DNA of 64,000 nucleotides from a bacterium (GCA_021783725.1 JAJXTN010000003.1:1-64000), one strand, 5' to 3'; positions 50,975-58,478 are shown, numbered from the stretch's first letter. The notes: generated by a model not told the origin, from the letters alone. Numbers and translations: made by a program.

Positions 50975-51003
50975 TGGCTAATTATACTATCTTTTGGACC
51001 ATA

Positions 51004-51729
51004 TCAAGCGAACCGAGAGATAACAAACATCGCCGACACGCCGACAACCGTTAAGCCAATCGTCGCGTATGATGAGTGCTTACTATGAGCTTCTGGCAAT
51101 ATTTCGCTAGCCCCGATGTACAACAAGAAACCCGCGAAAAAGCCTAAATACAGTACCAGTGTCGTGTCCGACAAGGTAAACAAGAATGTACTTAGGACGC
51201 CTAGAACCGGCGCAATGGCATCTAGTAATAGAAACATCAGAGCACGGCGATCACGGCTCTTGTTGACCAGCATAAGATTTACGGTATTCAGTCCATCTGA
51301 GAAATCATGAGCAATAACGGCAATGGCGACAGTTATACCAATCCCAGTGCCGGCTTGAAACCCCAAACCGATACCGACACCGTCTAGGAAACTGTGAGCG
51401 CTAAGCGCCAGAGCGCTAGCGATGCCGACGTGCGGATGATGATGAACTTCGTATTCTTCTTCTTGGGTGTGATGAATAAGAATGCTCTTTTCGATGATAT
51501 GGAACAGCAGGAACCCACCTACAAGGGCAATCATTGCTCCGACTGGGCTACGATTCTGCTCGTTCAAAAGCTTGAAAATCTCTGGTAATATTTCGAAAGC
51601 CACCACGCCGAGTAGCACCCCAGCGGTGAAGCCTAGGAAACGGTGTAAATTATCGCGATTTTTGAGGCCAACCAGACCTCCCATCATCGTCGAGACGAAA
51701 GTTGCAAACGTTAAAATCACTGGAATCAT
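51004..51729 (-). CDS. ZIP-family metal transporter
   Basis: 241 residues and about eight membrane helices. The His-rich loop (HHTQEEEYEVHHHPHVG) and the metal-path helices (ALALSAHSFLDGVGIGLGFQ and VIAHDFSDGLNTVNLML) are those of ZIP transporters moving Zn or other divalent metals into the cytoplasm. Divergent from a Fur-family regulator 67 nt away, which probably controls it. Confidence 0.92.
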   Translation of the reverse strand: MIPVILTFATFVSTMMGGLVGLKNRDNLHRFLGFTAGVLLGVVAFEILPEIFKLLNEQNRSPVGAMIALVGGFLLFHIIEKSILIHHTQEEEYEVHHHPHVGIASALALSAHSFLDGVGIGLGFQAGTGIGITVAIAVIAHDFSDGLNTVNLMLVNKSRDRRALMFLLLDAIAPVLGVLSTFLFTLSDTTLVLYLGFFAGFLLYIGASEILPEAHSKHSSYATIGLTVVGVSAMFVISRFA

Positions 51730-51756
51730 TAGTCTATATTAGCCAGCCGTGTTTAT

Positions 51757-51780
51757 TTATTGCAAATCTGTCGCAATTAA
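51757..51780. promoter_or_regulatory. Candidate Fur/Zur operator
   Basis: TTATTGC-AAATCTGTC-GCAATTAA (51757-51780) is an inverted repeat (ATTGC at 51759-51763, GCAAT at 51773-51777) in the short spacer between the divergent ZIP and Fur-family genes, just upstream of the regulator -10 (TATAAT, 51784-51789). Position and symmetry suggest an operator. Confidence 0.45.
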
Positions 51781-51796
51781 TCGTATAATTGCCTGA

Positions 51797-52231
51797 ATGA
51801 CATTATCCGAATTTCAACTCCAACAACAGCTAAAAAGCCGAGGTTATAGCATCACCCATCCGCGGACGATCGTCTTTAAGGCTCTAGAGGACAAAGAAGC
51901 GCTAACTATGGCCGAGCTGGTCGCCATTTGTGGACAGCAACTCGACCGAGCGACTGTCTATCGTACGGTCGGACTTTTTGAAGATTTGGGTATTATCCGC
52001 CGAGTCCAAATTGGTTGGAAATACAAGCTTGAACTGACCGACAGTTTTAGCCACCACCATCACCATCTGACGTGCACTAACTGTGGCAAAGTGACGCCAA
52101 TCATCGAAGACGATGCTCTAGAGGATCGGATTAATAGCTTAGCAAAAGCCTATCACTTCACACCCAGTGATCACCAGATTGAAATCCGCGGGCTTTGCTA
52201 CGCTTGTCAACTTAGTTCGATAGTAGAATAG
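51797..52231 (+). CDS. Fur-family metal-responsive repressor (Zur-like)
   Basis: 144 residues: winged-helix DNA-binding domain (ITHPRTIVFKALEDKEAL, LDRATVYRTVGLFEDLGII) and dimer/metal domain with SHHHHHLTCTNCGKV and a C-terminal CYAC, so the two CxxC pairs for structural zinc are present. Facing a ZIP transporter, it may be a zinc sensor (Zur). TATAAT lies 7 nt before the ATG. The final codons (SIVE, stop) lie in an octamer repeat. Confidence 0.92.
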   Translation: MTLSEFQLQQQLKSRGYSITHPRTIVFKALEDKEALTMAELVAICGQQLDRATVYRTVGLFEDLGIIRRVQIGWKYKLELTDSFSHHHHHLTCTNCGKVTPIIEDDALEDRINSLAKAYHFTPSDHQIEIRGLCYACQLSSIVE

Positions 52232-52251
52232 TTGGATAGTTAGATAAGTTT
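52220..52251. repeat. ATAGTTGG octamer repeat, second locus
   Basis: Four units in 8-nt register (ATAGTAGA, ATAGTTGG, ATAGTTAG, ATAAGTTT) overlap the end of the Fur-family gene. Same consensus as 14325-14380. Confidence 0.75.
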
Positions 52252-52288
52252 TAAAGTTGAAAGTTATAAAGTTTTTAAAGTTAGTGAT

Positions 52289-52349
52289 GTCATCTCGAGC
52301 GTAGTCGAAAGTCTGTTTGAATAGATCCCTCCACTGCGGTCGGGATGAG
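52289..52349. mobile_element. Gene-less derivative of the GIY-YIG element
   Basis: 61 bp with left end GTCATCTCGAGCGTAGTCGA and right end GATCCCTCCACTGCGG...CGGGATGAG, matching the two ends of the 48352-48720 element with about one mismatch on the left and about three on the right, and only about 8 nt between. Looks like an internal deletion (MITE-like). Confidence 0.6.
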
Positions 52350-52390
52350 AGTGGGAAAGTTGGGGTGTCGTAAATGCAGTCTTGCTTTGA

Positions 52391-53197
52391 TTACTTGGCA
52401 ACTTCTACGAAACGCGAGTACTTAGCAAGTGTCCGAGCTATAAACAATCTATCAAACCCTAGAAGCGCGGTGGCCGGCATCTCACTTCTATGTGTGCCAT
52501 ACGTTTTTTCATTTTTTCTAGCAATCACTTCGGTAGTCAATAAGCTACTTATAGGTATAAATAAGCATTCAAGTAGCGATGCTCTTGGCAAGCCGAACTG
52601 AGCTTGAAGAGCAACCAGGCCAAAACCCCAACTGCCTAATGTTGCCATCTCTGCAAGGTGTGCTGGATCGGATTGGCGATGACGTATTTTTACGGCATCG
52701 CTTAAACCTTCGCTCAATAAGACATTCAACGTATCGGCGTGACCTAATGGATCGAGTAGCCCTTTGGTGTATTTCTTGGATTCTCGAAGTCGCTTGTCAC
52801 GTTCGTTAGTGTTCATGACGATAATCGTCGGTGCCCGATGATAGTACTCGCCAGTGTTTGGGTCAACTTCAGCTTCAGAGCAACCTTGGCAATTCTTCGC
52901 TGATATCACCGCAACGCCTTCTCCCAGAGGCTGTTTGTGTTTAACCCCCACAAGTGAAGCAAAAGCATTGCCATTCTGATCCATCCCATTAATCTCCGGC
53001 GTCAAGTCAGCCGTCTTGCCGACTACACCGGCTACAGTAATACCGCCTAGGTTGCCGAACATCGCCACCTTATTGACCCTTCCGACATGAACCTTGATAC
53101 GGTCTTCATCTATGCCCTGCGGGAAAACATTGACGAAATTCAAGCCATGAACTTCGGGATTCAATTGAGATATTGGTATAGTCTCAGCTTTGGACAT
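52391..53197 (-). CDS. Unknown protein, 268 aa
   Basis: I do not recognise it. Soluble, with a beta-rich first half (VHVGRVNKVAMFGNLGGITV, ASLVGVKHKQPLGEGVAVIS) containing a CQGC pair near residue 102, and a helical second half (KKYTKGLLDPLGHADTLNVL, LGFDRLFIARTLAKYSRFVE). No signal peptide. TATAGT lies about 11 nt before the ATG on the minus strand. Monocistronic. Confidence 0.75.
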   Translation of the reverse strand: MSKAETIPISQLNPEVHGLNFVNVFPQGIDEDRIKVHVGRVNKVAMFGNLGGITVAGVVGKTADLTPEINGMDQNGNAFASLVGVKHKQPLGEGVAVISAKNCQGCSEAEVDPNTGEYYHRAPTIIVMNTNERDKRLRESKKYTKGLLDPLGHADTLNVLLSEGLSDAVKIRHRQSDPAHLAEMATLGSWGFGLVALQAQFGLPRASLLECLFIPISSLLTTEVIARKNEKTYGTHRSEMPATALLGFDRLFIARTLAKYSRFVEVAK

Positions 53198-53247
53198 AAT
53201 AGACCAATACTATAACGTAATTCTGGAATTTTTCAATTACAATCTAA

Positions 53248-53293
53248 AGACCCGGCGCGAAGCCGGGTCTGTTAGGAAGCCTCACACTTCCTA
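53248..53293 (-). terminator. Double hairpin, terminator of the upstream membrane gene
   Basis: AGACCCGGC (53248-53256) pairs with GCCGGGTCT (53262-53270), and TAGGAAG (53273-53279) with CTTCCTA (53287-53293). On the minus strand the GC-rich hairpin is second and is followed by TTTAGATT, so it may end the 53359-53637 transcript. Confidence 0.65.
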
Positions 53294-53358
53294 CTTATAG
53301 CTTAAGCTTTTCGTAAGACATTTGCAAGTCGGCTTAACAGATACAGAACAGATATAAT

Positions 53359-53637
53359 CTACAGAAAACGGCTAGCTATAATCAGCATCAATACACAAAC
53401 CCCGAGTAGCCGTCGAAAGTAATTCACGCCGCTGTATATTTCCATTATTGACCAAATAATGATGGCGATACCGCCAATAAATACCATGAAACGTTCGACG
53501 GCATTGGTATTCATGATAATGCTCATAACCGTCGCTACAATCCATATCCACAAAAATAGGTTGGGCTTTTGCCAGACCACGAATTTGCCGTTTTTATCGT
53601 GCCAGAACTTATCAGAGAAACTTCTTTTTCTTACCAT
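53359..53637 (-). CDS. Small membrane protein, about 92 aa
   Basis: Basic, aromatic-rich N-terminus (FWHDKNGKFVVWQKPNLFLW) followed by about three membrane helices (LWIWIVATVMSIIM, FMVFIGGIAIIIWSIMEI, LLGVCVLMLIIASRFL). No recognised family. Start at ATG 53637 (MVRKRSFSD), 9 nt after TACAAT; a longer frame begins at 53658. Confidence 0.7.
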   Translation of the reverse strand: MVRKRSFSDKFWHDKNGKFVVWQKPNLFLWIWIVATVMSIIMNTNAVERFMVFIGGIAIIIWSIMEIYSGVNYFRRLLGVCVLMLIIASRFL

Positions 53638-53809
53638 CGACTTATAATTGTAAACCACTTATGCTCAGTTGTTAAATATAAGTGTAACCAATCACTGATT
53701 TTATTTGTTATATAGTATAAAAACTTGTTATTGTGAACTAGAAGTTGCCTTACCTTATTGGTAATTGATACCGAAGCGCCCCTCTTAAGACCACATCCTT
53801 TCATTTAAT
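53638..53809. other. AT-rich spacer
   Basis: I see no gene and no clear structure here apart from AT-rich stretches; a paired-hairpin repeat follows. Confidence 0.4.
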
Positions 53810-53901
53810 GTCATCCCAGGCTTGACCTGGGATCCAATCAGTCATCGACTTCAGCGCTCTAACTACATAAAGACTAGATTCCAGATCGAGTCTGGAATGA
53901 C
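53810..53901. repeat. Paired-hairpin element, copy 3
   Basis: 92-bp copy: GTCATCCCAGG-CTTGA-CCTGGGATCC at the left, AACTACATAAAGACTAGATT before the right hairpin ATTCCAGA-TCGAG-TCTGGAATGAC. Isolated copy between two minus-strand genes. Confidence 0.88.
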
Positions 53902-53936
53902 GACTCTCACGAAAAGGACCGATTTGAAATTATATT

Positions 53937-54515
53937 CTAACTAATGTGTCGCTTAAGCATATCAAGCAACTCTTGATAATGACTATATACCCAGACAATA
54001 TTGAAAATAATAAGTGCTGGGAAAACCCCAAACGTTTCCATAGCTTTGCCGGTCGTGATCCGCATGGATTTTAGCGGCGGAAAGCCCAGTTTGGCCGGAA
54101 TGGGTAATAGCCACGGCACACCTTCTTTAGTCAGGGTGTCCATGACTAAATGGCTAAACATGCCAATCATGAAAGCCCACCAGACATAACCGCTGTTTAC
54201 GTGTGGCATTATGGGTTGCAAGAAAATTAATAACCAGTGAAAAGCCAAACCGAAGATTGCCATGCCGAGAATAGAGTGGGTCAAGAATCGATGCCCGCCA
54301 CTCAAATCGTCAAATAGGCGCCCGAAATATTTACCGACTGGCAGATTGCGCCAAAACGGCGCTGTCGGCTGATCGATATCCGGCGTGATGCCGCCGACTA
54401 GATTCATCAGCACGCACAATATTGCCGTCGACAAATTAACCGTTGGTAGAGGCTGGGCCAATACCACTATCCCGAGTAAAGTGATTGCCGCCAAATCATG
54501 AGTTCGAGCTGTCAT
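53937..54515 (-). CDS. YdjM-like membrane-bound metal-dependent hydrolase
   Basis: 192 residues, about five membrane helices, with conserved polar residues at membrane edges: ARTHDLAAI, GGITPDIDQPTAPFWR, GGHRFLTHSILGMAIF and FSHLVMDTLTKEGVPWL. This is the YdjM/DUF457 pattern (LexA-regulated, membrane-bound hydrolase family in E. coli), with His/Asp likely binding metal. Function unknown. Its leader may start at the 54.64 kb promoter and pass a terminator-like hairpin, see the ncRNA entry. Confidence 0.85.
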   Translation of the reverse strand: MTARTHDLAAITLLGIVVLAQPLPTVNLSTAILCVLMNLVGGITPDIDQPTAPFWRNLPVGKYFGRLFDDLSGGHRFLTHSILGMAIFGLAFHWLLIFLQPIMPHVNSGYVWWAFMIGMFSHLVMDTLTKEGVPWLLPIPAKLGFPPLKSMRITTGKAMETFGVFPALIIFNIVWVYSHYQELLDMLKRHIS

Positions 54516-54554
54516 CCCTATATTCTACAAGATTTATCATAAGCAGTTTAGGAC

Positions 54555-54642
54555 AAAACAAAAGGAGCCTTTTGACGGGCTCCTTCTGCTCGTAACATTA
54601 CTATTGCTAGTAACATTGCTGGGTCACCTCACAGTGGCTTAA
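54555..54642 (-). ncRNA. Candidate small RNA or attenuator upstream of ydjM-like gene
   Basis: About 87 nt on the minus strand from near 54642 to a strong intrinsic terminator: AAGGAGCC-CGTCAAAA-GGCTCCTT (54562-54585) followed by TTGTTTTG. Upstream part contains a stem ending in a GCAA tetraloop (GTTACTA-GCAA-TAGTAAT) and two copies of AATGTTAC. The stem contains GGAG, which could bind other RNAs. It may be a free sRNA or a leader that controls the gene starting at 54515, 40 nt past the terminator. Confidence 0.55.
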
Positions 54643-54647
54643 CCTTC

Positions 54648-54675
54648 ACTATACGCTCCGATTTATCATTGTCAA
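54648..54675 (-). promoter_or_regulatory. Near-consensus promoter of the small RNA
   Basis: Minus strand TTGACA (54670-54675), 16 nt, TATAGT (54648-54653). The -35 is a perfect consensus; RNA start is expected near 54641-54642. Confidence 0.7.
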
Positions 54676-54917
54676 TACATTAATTATATTTTTTAATTCT
54701 AGTGCTTATTTTGCTGAAGACATATCCTTACTATTGTTTAAAAATGTGTCGCCTAGCTACTAGGTATAAGCGTTTTGTATCAACATTAGAGGAATATATA
54801 TTCAAAATATTGGCTTGAGGGTGTGAAGAATTCGACTGACGGGGTGGATTGATTAGAGGTAGGATGAGGGTGTGTCGGGAGACCGATGCCGAGAACAACT
54901 AAACGGAGGAGGGTGTT
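54676..54917. other. Spacer upstream of hsp20
   Basis: No gene seen. It must hold the hsp20 promoter and a G-rich leader (about 54820-54910) ending in GGAGGAGGG. One CTTGAG half-site (about 54813) resembles half of a HAIR (HspR) box but the second half is missing, and no CIRCE element is present. Confidence 0.4.
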
Positions 54918-55361
54918 ATGGCAAACATCATGCGGTTTGATCCGTTTGTAGAGCTATTAGCCCTGCAAAAACAACTATTTAATGACAGCTGGTTGACATT
55001 GCCGACATCAAGGATGATGCCAACCACTGACGTTTACACCAAAGAAAACAAATTGGTAGTCGAAGCTCACGTGCCCGACTTTGATGAAAAAGATATATCG
55101 ATTGATATCGATAATGGCCTGCTCGAGATTCAGGGCCAGAAAGACCAAACCGAAGACAGCAAAGGTCGAAAATATGTGGTTCGTGAAACCAGCAGTATGT
55201 TCTACCGCAGTATTCGCCTGCCCGATGAGGCTGATATCAGCCACGTCGAAGCCAGCTTCGACAAAGGCGTACTAACGGTCAGTGTGCCGTTCAAAAAGCT
55301 ACCAGCCGCCAAAAAAATAGCCATCAAACATAGCAAAGATACCAAGAAATTAAATAAGTAA
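54918..55361 (+). CDS. Hsp20-family small heat shock protein
   Basis: 147 residues with an alpha-crystallin domain (about 35-130): PTTDVYTKENKLVVEAHVPD, FDEKDISIDIDNGLLEIQGQ, FYRSIRLPDEADISHVEASF, DKGVLTVSVPFKK (GVLxVxxP motif). ATP-independent holdase for unfolding proteins. GGAGGAGGG with about 6 nt spacing gives a very strong start. Followed by micro-ORFs with the same kind of ribosome-binding site. Confidence 0.95.
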   Translation: MANIMRFDPFVELLALQKQLFNDSWLTLPTSRMMPTTDVYTKENKLVVEAHVPDFDEKDISIDIDNGLLEIQGQKDQTEDSKGRKYVVRETSSMFYRSIRLPDEADISHVEASFDKGVLTVSVPFKKLPAAKKIAIKHSKDTKKLNK

Positions 55362-55377
55362 GTTAAAGATACTGGCT

Positions 55378-55470
55378 ATGAAGTCCAATTGGACATACAT
55401 CCGCATGAAGCGCATGGGTATCGACTTTACGGCCGATCCCAACCAGTCTTGGGATGATGACTGGTGCTAG
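55378..55470 (+). CDS. Micro-ORF 1, 30 aa
   Basis: ATG 55378 to TAG 55470. Begins MKSNWTYIRMKRMGID and ends in an acidic Trp-rich QSWDDDWC. It starts 17 nt after the hsp20 stop. No clear ribosome-binding site, so translation may depend on coupling to hsp20. Confidence 0.4.
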   Translation: MKSNWTYIRMKRMGIDFTADPNQSWDDDWC

Positions 55471-55507
55471 CTAGATAGTCAGTCGACATCAGTAGGAGGG
55501 TAAAGCT

Positions 55508-55558
55508 ATGGATGTAGATGATGAGGTTAGAAACTGGTACGAAATGGATGAAGATTAA
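55508..55558 (+). CDS. Micro-ORF 2, 16 aa
   Basis: ATG 55508 to TAA 55558 encodes the acidic peptide MDVDDEVRNWYEMDED. AGGAGGG lies 7 nt upstream, an excellent ribosome-binding site that has no other gene to serve. Confidence 0.45.
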   Translation: MDVDDEVRNWYEMDED

Positions 55559-55584
55559 ATTTAATGACTAGGATGGAGGGGGAA

Positions 55585-55692
55585 ATGTTATGGAGCCCGA
55601 AGATGAAGTCACCGCCGAACTACCTATCTAAGCACATCAGTCAGTGGACGCGCTGGCGCAATGGTTTGCCGCACCAAGGCTTGAAACGATAA
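55585..55692 (+). CDS. Micro-ORF 3, 35 aa
   Basis: ATG 55585 to TAA 55692, basic, beginning MLWSPKMKSPPNYLSK and ending RNGLPHQGLKR. GGAGG lies 5 nt upstream. An overlapping alternative from ATG 55590 would give only 13 acidic residues (MEPEDEVTAELPI). Only one of them is likely to be used. Confidence 0.45.
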   Translation: MLWSPKMKSPPNYLSKHISQWTRWRNGLPHQGLKR

Positions 55693-55701
55693 GTGGTGAT
55701 A

Positions 55702-55751
55702 AACAGACCGTGATCAGTAATTTACACACCTTTTACTGATCACGGTCTGTT
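55702..55751. repeat. Perfect 19-bp inverted repeat with 12-nt loop
   Basis: AACAGACCGTGATCAGTAA (55702-55720) and its exact complement at 55733-55751. No T-run follows on the plus strand, so it is either a strong terminator of the hsp20 transcript without a U-tract, a protein-binding site, or a mobile-element end. Confidence 0.85.
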
Positions 55752-55845
55752 GGTAGCACCAAGCAATGTAGCATTTTTCAATTCGCATTTATCAATATAT
55801 TAAACGATTATCATTTAATCAATTTTAGACCGTCCCCAATTATTG

Positions 55846-55873
55846 GGTCTCAGGTCGAGCCTGGGACGACATG
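55846..55873. repeat. Isolated half of the paired-hairpin family
   Basis: GGGTCTCAGG-TCGAG-CCTGGGACGAC, one hairpin only, degraded relative to the full copies. Confidence 0.6.
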
Positions 55874-55974
55874 ATGAAGTGATTTAACAGATGGCGTGCA
55901 ATCAAACGGTGACAAATAACACTGCGCGAGTTTGGATTAATCTATAAACTTAGTATGTTAAGGAGGGTGTGCAG

Positions 55975-56103
55975 ATGACTTCAACTAAATGGACTAAAGT
56001 CGCTTCCCAGGAATTTGATTCACTAGACATAGAATCCCAGAAGGACTGGGCCGATTTGCGTGATCGAGTTAATCGCCATGTGTTTAGTAAACACCTCAAC
56101 TGA
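55975..56103 (+). CDS. Small protein, 42 aa
   Basis: ATG 55975 to TGA 56103, starting MTSTKWTKVASQEFDSLD and ending VNRHVFSKHLN; helical and charged. AAGGAGGG 7 nt upstream is a very good ribosome-binding site and TATAAACT lies further up (about 55942). Unknown function; separate transcript from hsp20 because the 19-bp hairpin lies between. Confidence 0.6.
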   Translation: MTSTKWTKVASQEFDSLDIESQKDWADLRDRVNRHVFSKHLN

Positions 56104-56200
56104 TCAACTTTACTAAGTAACCGAATTAGGCCGTGATAGTAGACTGCACTTAGTAGCAATACTTAGTTGCAGACTACCGTCTACAGTCTATTTGATTGGG

Positions 56201-58027
56201 CTATTTGGCGGCGCGTTTGCGCTTGGTCGGGTCAAGTTCGCGTTTGCGCAGTCGCAGAGCTTTAGGCGTAACCTCTAGGAGTTCGTCGTTTTCGATGAAA
56301 TCGAGACATTGTTCGAGACTAAAAATGACAGGCGGTACCAACTGAACAACACCATCACTCGATGAACTACGCATGTTAGTTAAGTGTTTGGCTTTACAGA
56401 CATTGATTTCCATATCTTCTTGGCGGCTGTTCAAACCAATAATCTGTCCGGCATAGACTTTCTCGGCCGGACCGACGAAAGTTGTACCGCGGGCTTCAGC
56501 ATTTTGCAAAGCATAAGGTGTAGTAACGCCAGCTTCATAAGATATCAACACGCCACTACGCAATTGTTGCAAATTGGCACCTAGGGGCTGGTAACCAATC
56601 ATTAGCGAGTTCATGACAATCGTGCCTTTGGTATTGGTCAGTAGAATGTTACGCATACCCAATAAGGCGCGAGTCGGCATTTCGTAAATCAGTTTCGTAA
56701 CACCTTTGGGACTAGCGAACTGTTCTTTGAGATTGGCTCGGCGCTGACCGAGTTCCATCTGAACGGTACCAACGTGTTCGGCTGGGACTTCGATGATAAC
56801 TTCTTCTAATGGCTCGACGGTTTGACCGTTTTCTTCGTGAGTCACAACTTGTGGACGACCGACTTCGAATTCATAACCTTCACGGCGCATAGTTTCGATC
56901 AAGACGCCCAAGTGAAGTTCACCTCGACCAGCAACGGTGAATCCGATACCGTCATCTTCAACTCGTAAACCAACATTGGTTTCCAGCTCTTTATTAAGAC
57001 GCTCAGCGATTTGACGCGAGGTACTAAATTCACCTTCTTGGCCTTTAAAAGGCGAAGTGTTCGGACCGAGATATATGCGTAGGGTCGGCGCTTCGACTTC
57101 GATAGTCGGCAGAGCTTCTGGTTCGACAGCGTCAGCGATAGTTTCACCAATTTTGGCATCGGCAATACCGGTTAGTTGAACGATGTCACCGGCCACACCA
57201 CCAGCCACTTCGAATCGACTTACACCATGACTCATGAACACCATATCGACTTTGGACTTAACGAAACTGCCATCTTTTTTGCATAAAGTCACTGGGTCGC
57301 CGGCTTTGACATGACCACGGGTGATGCGACCGATGGCGTATTTGCCTTTGAACGTATCGTGAGCTAAAGCGGTGACTAGCATCTGGAAAGGCTTATCAAC
57401 TTCGACGCTAGGGGCAGGAATTTCGGCAATTACTGCATCAAAAATGGCGTCGAGATCGCCCGGCAAGCTCGGATCATCAGGCATGTCAGTCCAAGCCTTA
57501 CCCTCACGGGCAATCGCGTAGTGGACTTTGTAGTGTAATTGATCTTCGTGAACAGCTAATTCCAGGAACAAATCGGCTAATTCATCTTCAACTTCTTTAA
57601 CTCGAGCGGCCGGCTTGTCGATTTTATTGATAATAACGATTGGTTTGAGGTTCGATTCGAGAGCTTTTTCTAGTACGAATTTGGTCTGGGGCATTGGACC
57701 TTCCTGAGCGTCAACGATCAGCAAGCAACCATCGGCCATATTCAAAGTCCGCTCGACTTCACCCGAGAAATCAGCGTGCCCAGGCGTATCGATGATATTG
57801 ATGCGATAATCGTCGTGTTGAACAGCAGTAATTTTAGCGGTAATCGTGATTCCCCGCTCTTTTTCCTGATCACCACTGTCCATAATCAATGTTTGACTCA
57901 TTTCGGCTTGATTATCACGAAAGGTTTTGGACTGCTTGAGCAGGCCATCGACTAGAGTAGTTTTGCCATGGTCGACGTGAGCGATGATGGCAATATTGCG
58001 AATTTTGGTTGGGTCTTGAAGGCTCAT
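56201..58027 (-). CDS. typA: GTPase TypA/BipA
   Basis: A ribosome-binding translational GTPase of 608 residues. G1 AIIAHVDHGKTTLVDGLL near residue 14, switch GITITAKITA, G3 DTPGHADFSGEVER, G4 INKIDKPAARV, then domains II, III and V with LHLGVLIETMRREGYEFEVG and the BipA-specific C-terminal domain (KVYAGQIIGLNSRQEDMEIN, SSSDGVVQLVPP). Involved in ribosome assembly under stress or cold. Confidence 0.97.
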   Translation of the reverse strand: MSLQDPTKIRNIAIIAHVDHGKTTLVDGLLKQSKTFRDNQAEMSQTLIMDSGDQEKERGITITAKITAVQHDDYRINIIDTPGHADFSGEVERTLNMADGCLLIVDAQEGPMPQTKFVLEKALESNLKPIVIINKIDKPAARVKEVEDELADLFLELAVHEDQLHYKVHYAIAREGKAWTDMPDDPSLPGDLDAIFDAVIAEIPAPSVEVDKPFQMLVTALAHDTFKGKYAIGRITRGHVKAGDPVTLCKKDGSFVKSKVDMVFMSHGVSRFEVAGGVAGDIVQLTGIADAKIGETIADAVEPEALPTIEVEAPTLRIYLGPNTSPFKGQEGEFSTSRQIAERLNKELETNVGLRVEDDGIGFTVAGRGELHLGVLIETMRREGYEFEVGRPQVVTHEENGQTVEPLEEVIIEVPAEHVGTVQMELGQRRANLKEQFASPKGVTKLIYEMPTRALLGMRNILLTNTKGTIVMNSLMIGYQPLGANLQQLRSGVLISYEAGVTTPYALQNAEARGTTFVGPAEKVYAGQIIGLNSRQEDMEINVCKAKHLTNMRSSSSDGVVQLVPPVIFSLEQCLDFIENDELLEVTPKALRLRKRELDPTKRKRAAK

Positions 58028-58165
58028 AACAATAAAAAAGACGCCTATAGATAGCGCCCGGCTTTCTTATCTATAATTATAGCATAAGCTAGTCAGTTAA
58101 GCAACCACCCCGTGCCACGATACGCCAACCCAACTTAGTACACGTTATTCCTCGCCTACACGCAA

Positions 58166-58262
58166 CACTGTCATCCCAATCTATATTTGGAATCTAGGCA
58201 CCTGCATTGTCATCTCAGGGGCTGTTGTCATCCCAAACGCTGTTGTCATTCCAGACCCTGTT
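58166..58262. repeat. Ladder of partial repeat ends
   Basis: Several partial left ends in a row; the last three are 18-nt units (GCTGTTGTCATCCCAAAC, GCTGTTGTCATTCCAGAC, CCTGTTGTCATTCC...). Mirror image of the ladder at 39882-39936. Confidence 0.75.
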
Positions 58263-58353
58263 GTCATTCCAGGCTTGATCTGGAATCTAATATTATGTAG
58301 CTGGAGCGCCAGACGCCATAACCGATTGGATCCCAGGTCGAGCCTGGGATGAC
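58263..58353. repeat. Paired-hairpin element, copy 4 (opposite orientation)
   Basis: 91 bp, GTCATTCCAGG-CTTGA-TCTGGAAT at the left and ATCCCAGG-TCGAG-CCTGGGATGAC at the right, i.e. inverted relative to copies 2 and 3. Confidence 0.88.
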
Positions 58354-58368
58354 AGTGAGATAGTGTCT

Positions 58369-58478
58369 GTCATTTCAGACTTGATCTGGAATCTAATCTT
58401 TATGTAGTTTAGGTGCAGGGCACCACAATTGATTGGATCCCAGGTCGAGCCTGGGATGAGACAAAAGCCTGGGATGAC
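58369..58478. repeat. Paired-hairpin element, copy 5, with one 18-nt end unit
   Basis: GTCATTTCAGA-CTTGA-TCTGGAAT (58369) to ATCCCAGG-TCGAG-CCTGGGATGAG (58460), then an 18-nt end unit ACAAAAGCCTGGGATGAC (58461-58478). Confidence 0.88.

Noticed and set aside
54800-54830. HAIR (HspR) or CIRCE (HrcA) operator before hsp20
   Set aside because: Only one CTTGAG half-site is present; the second half and the required spacing are missing.
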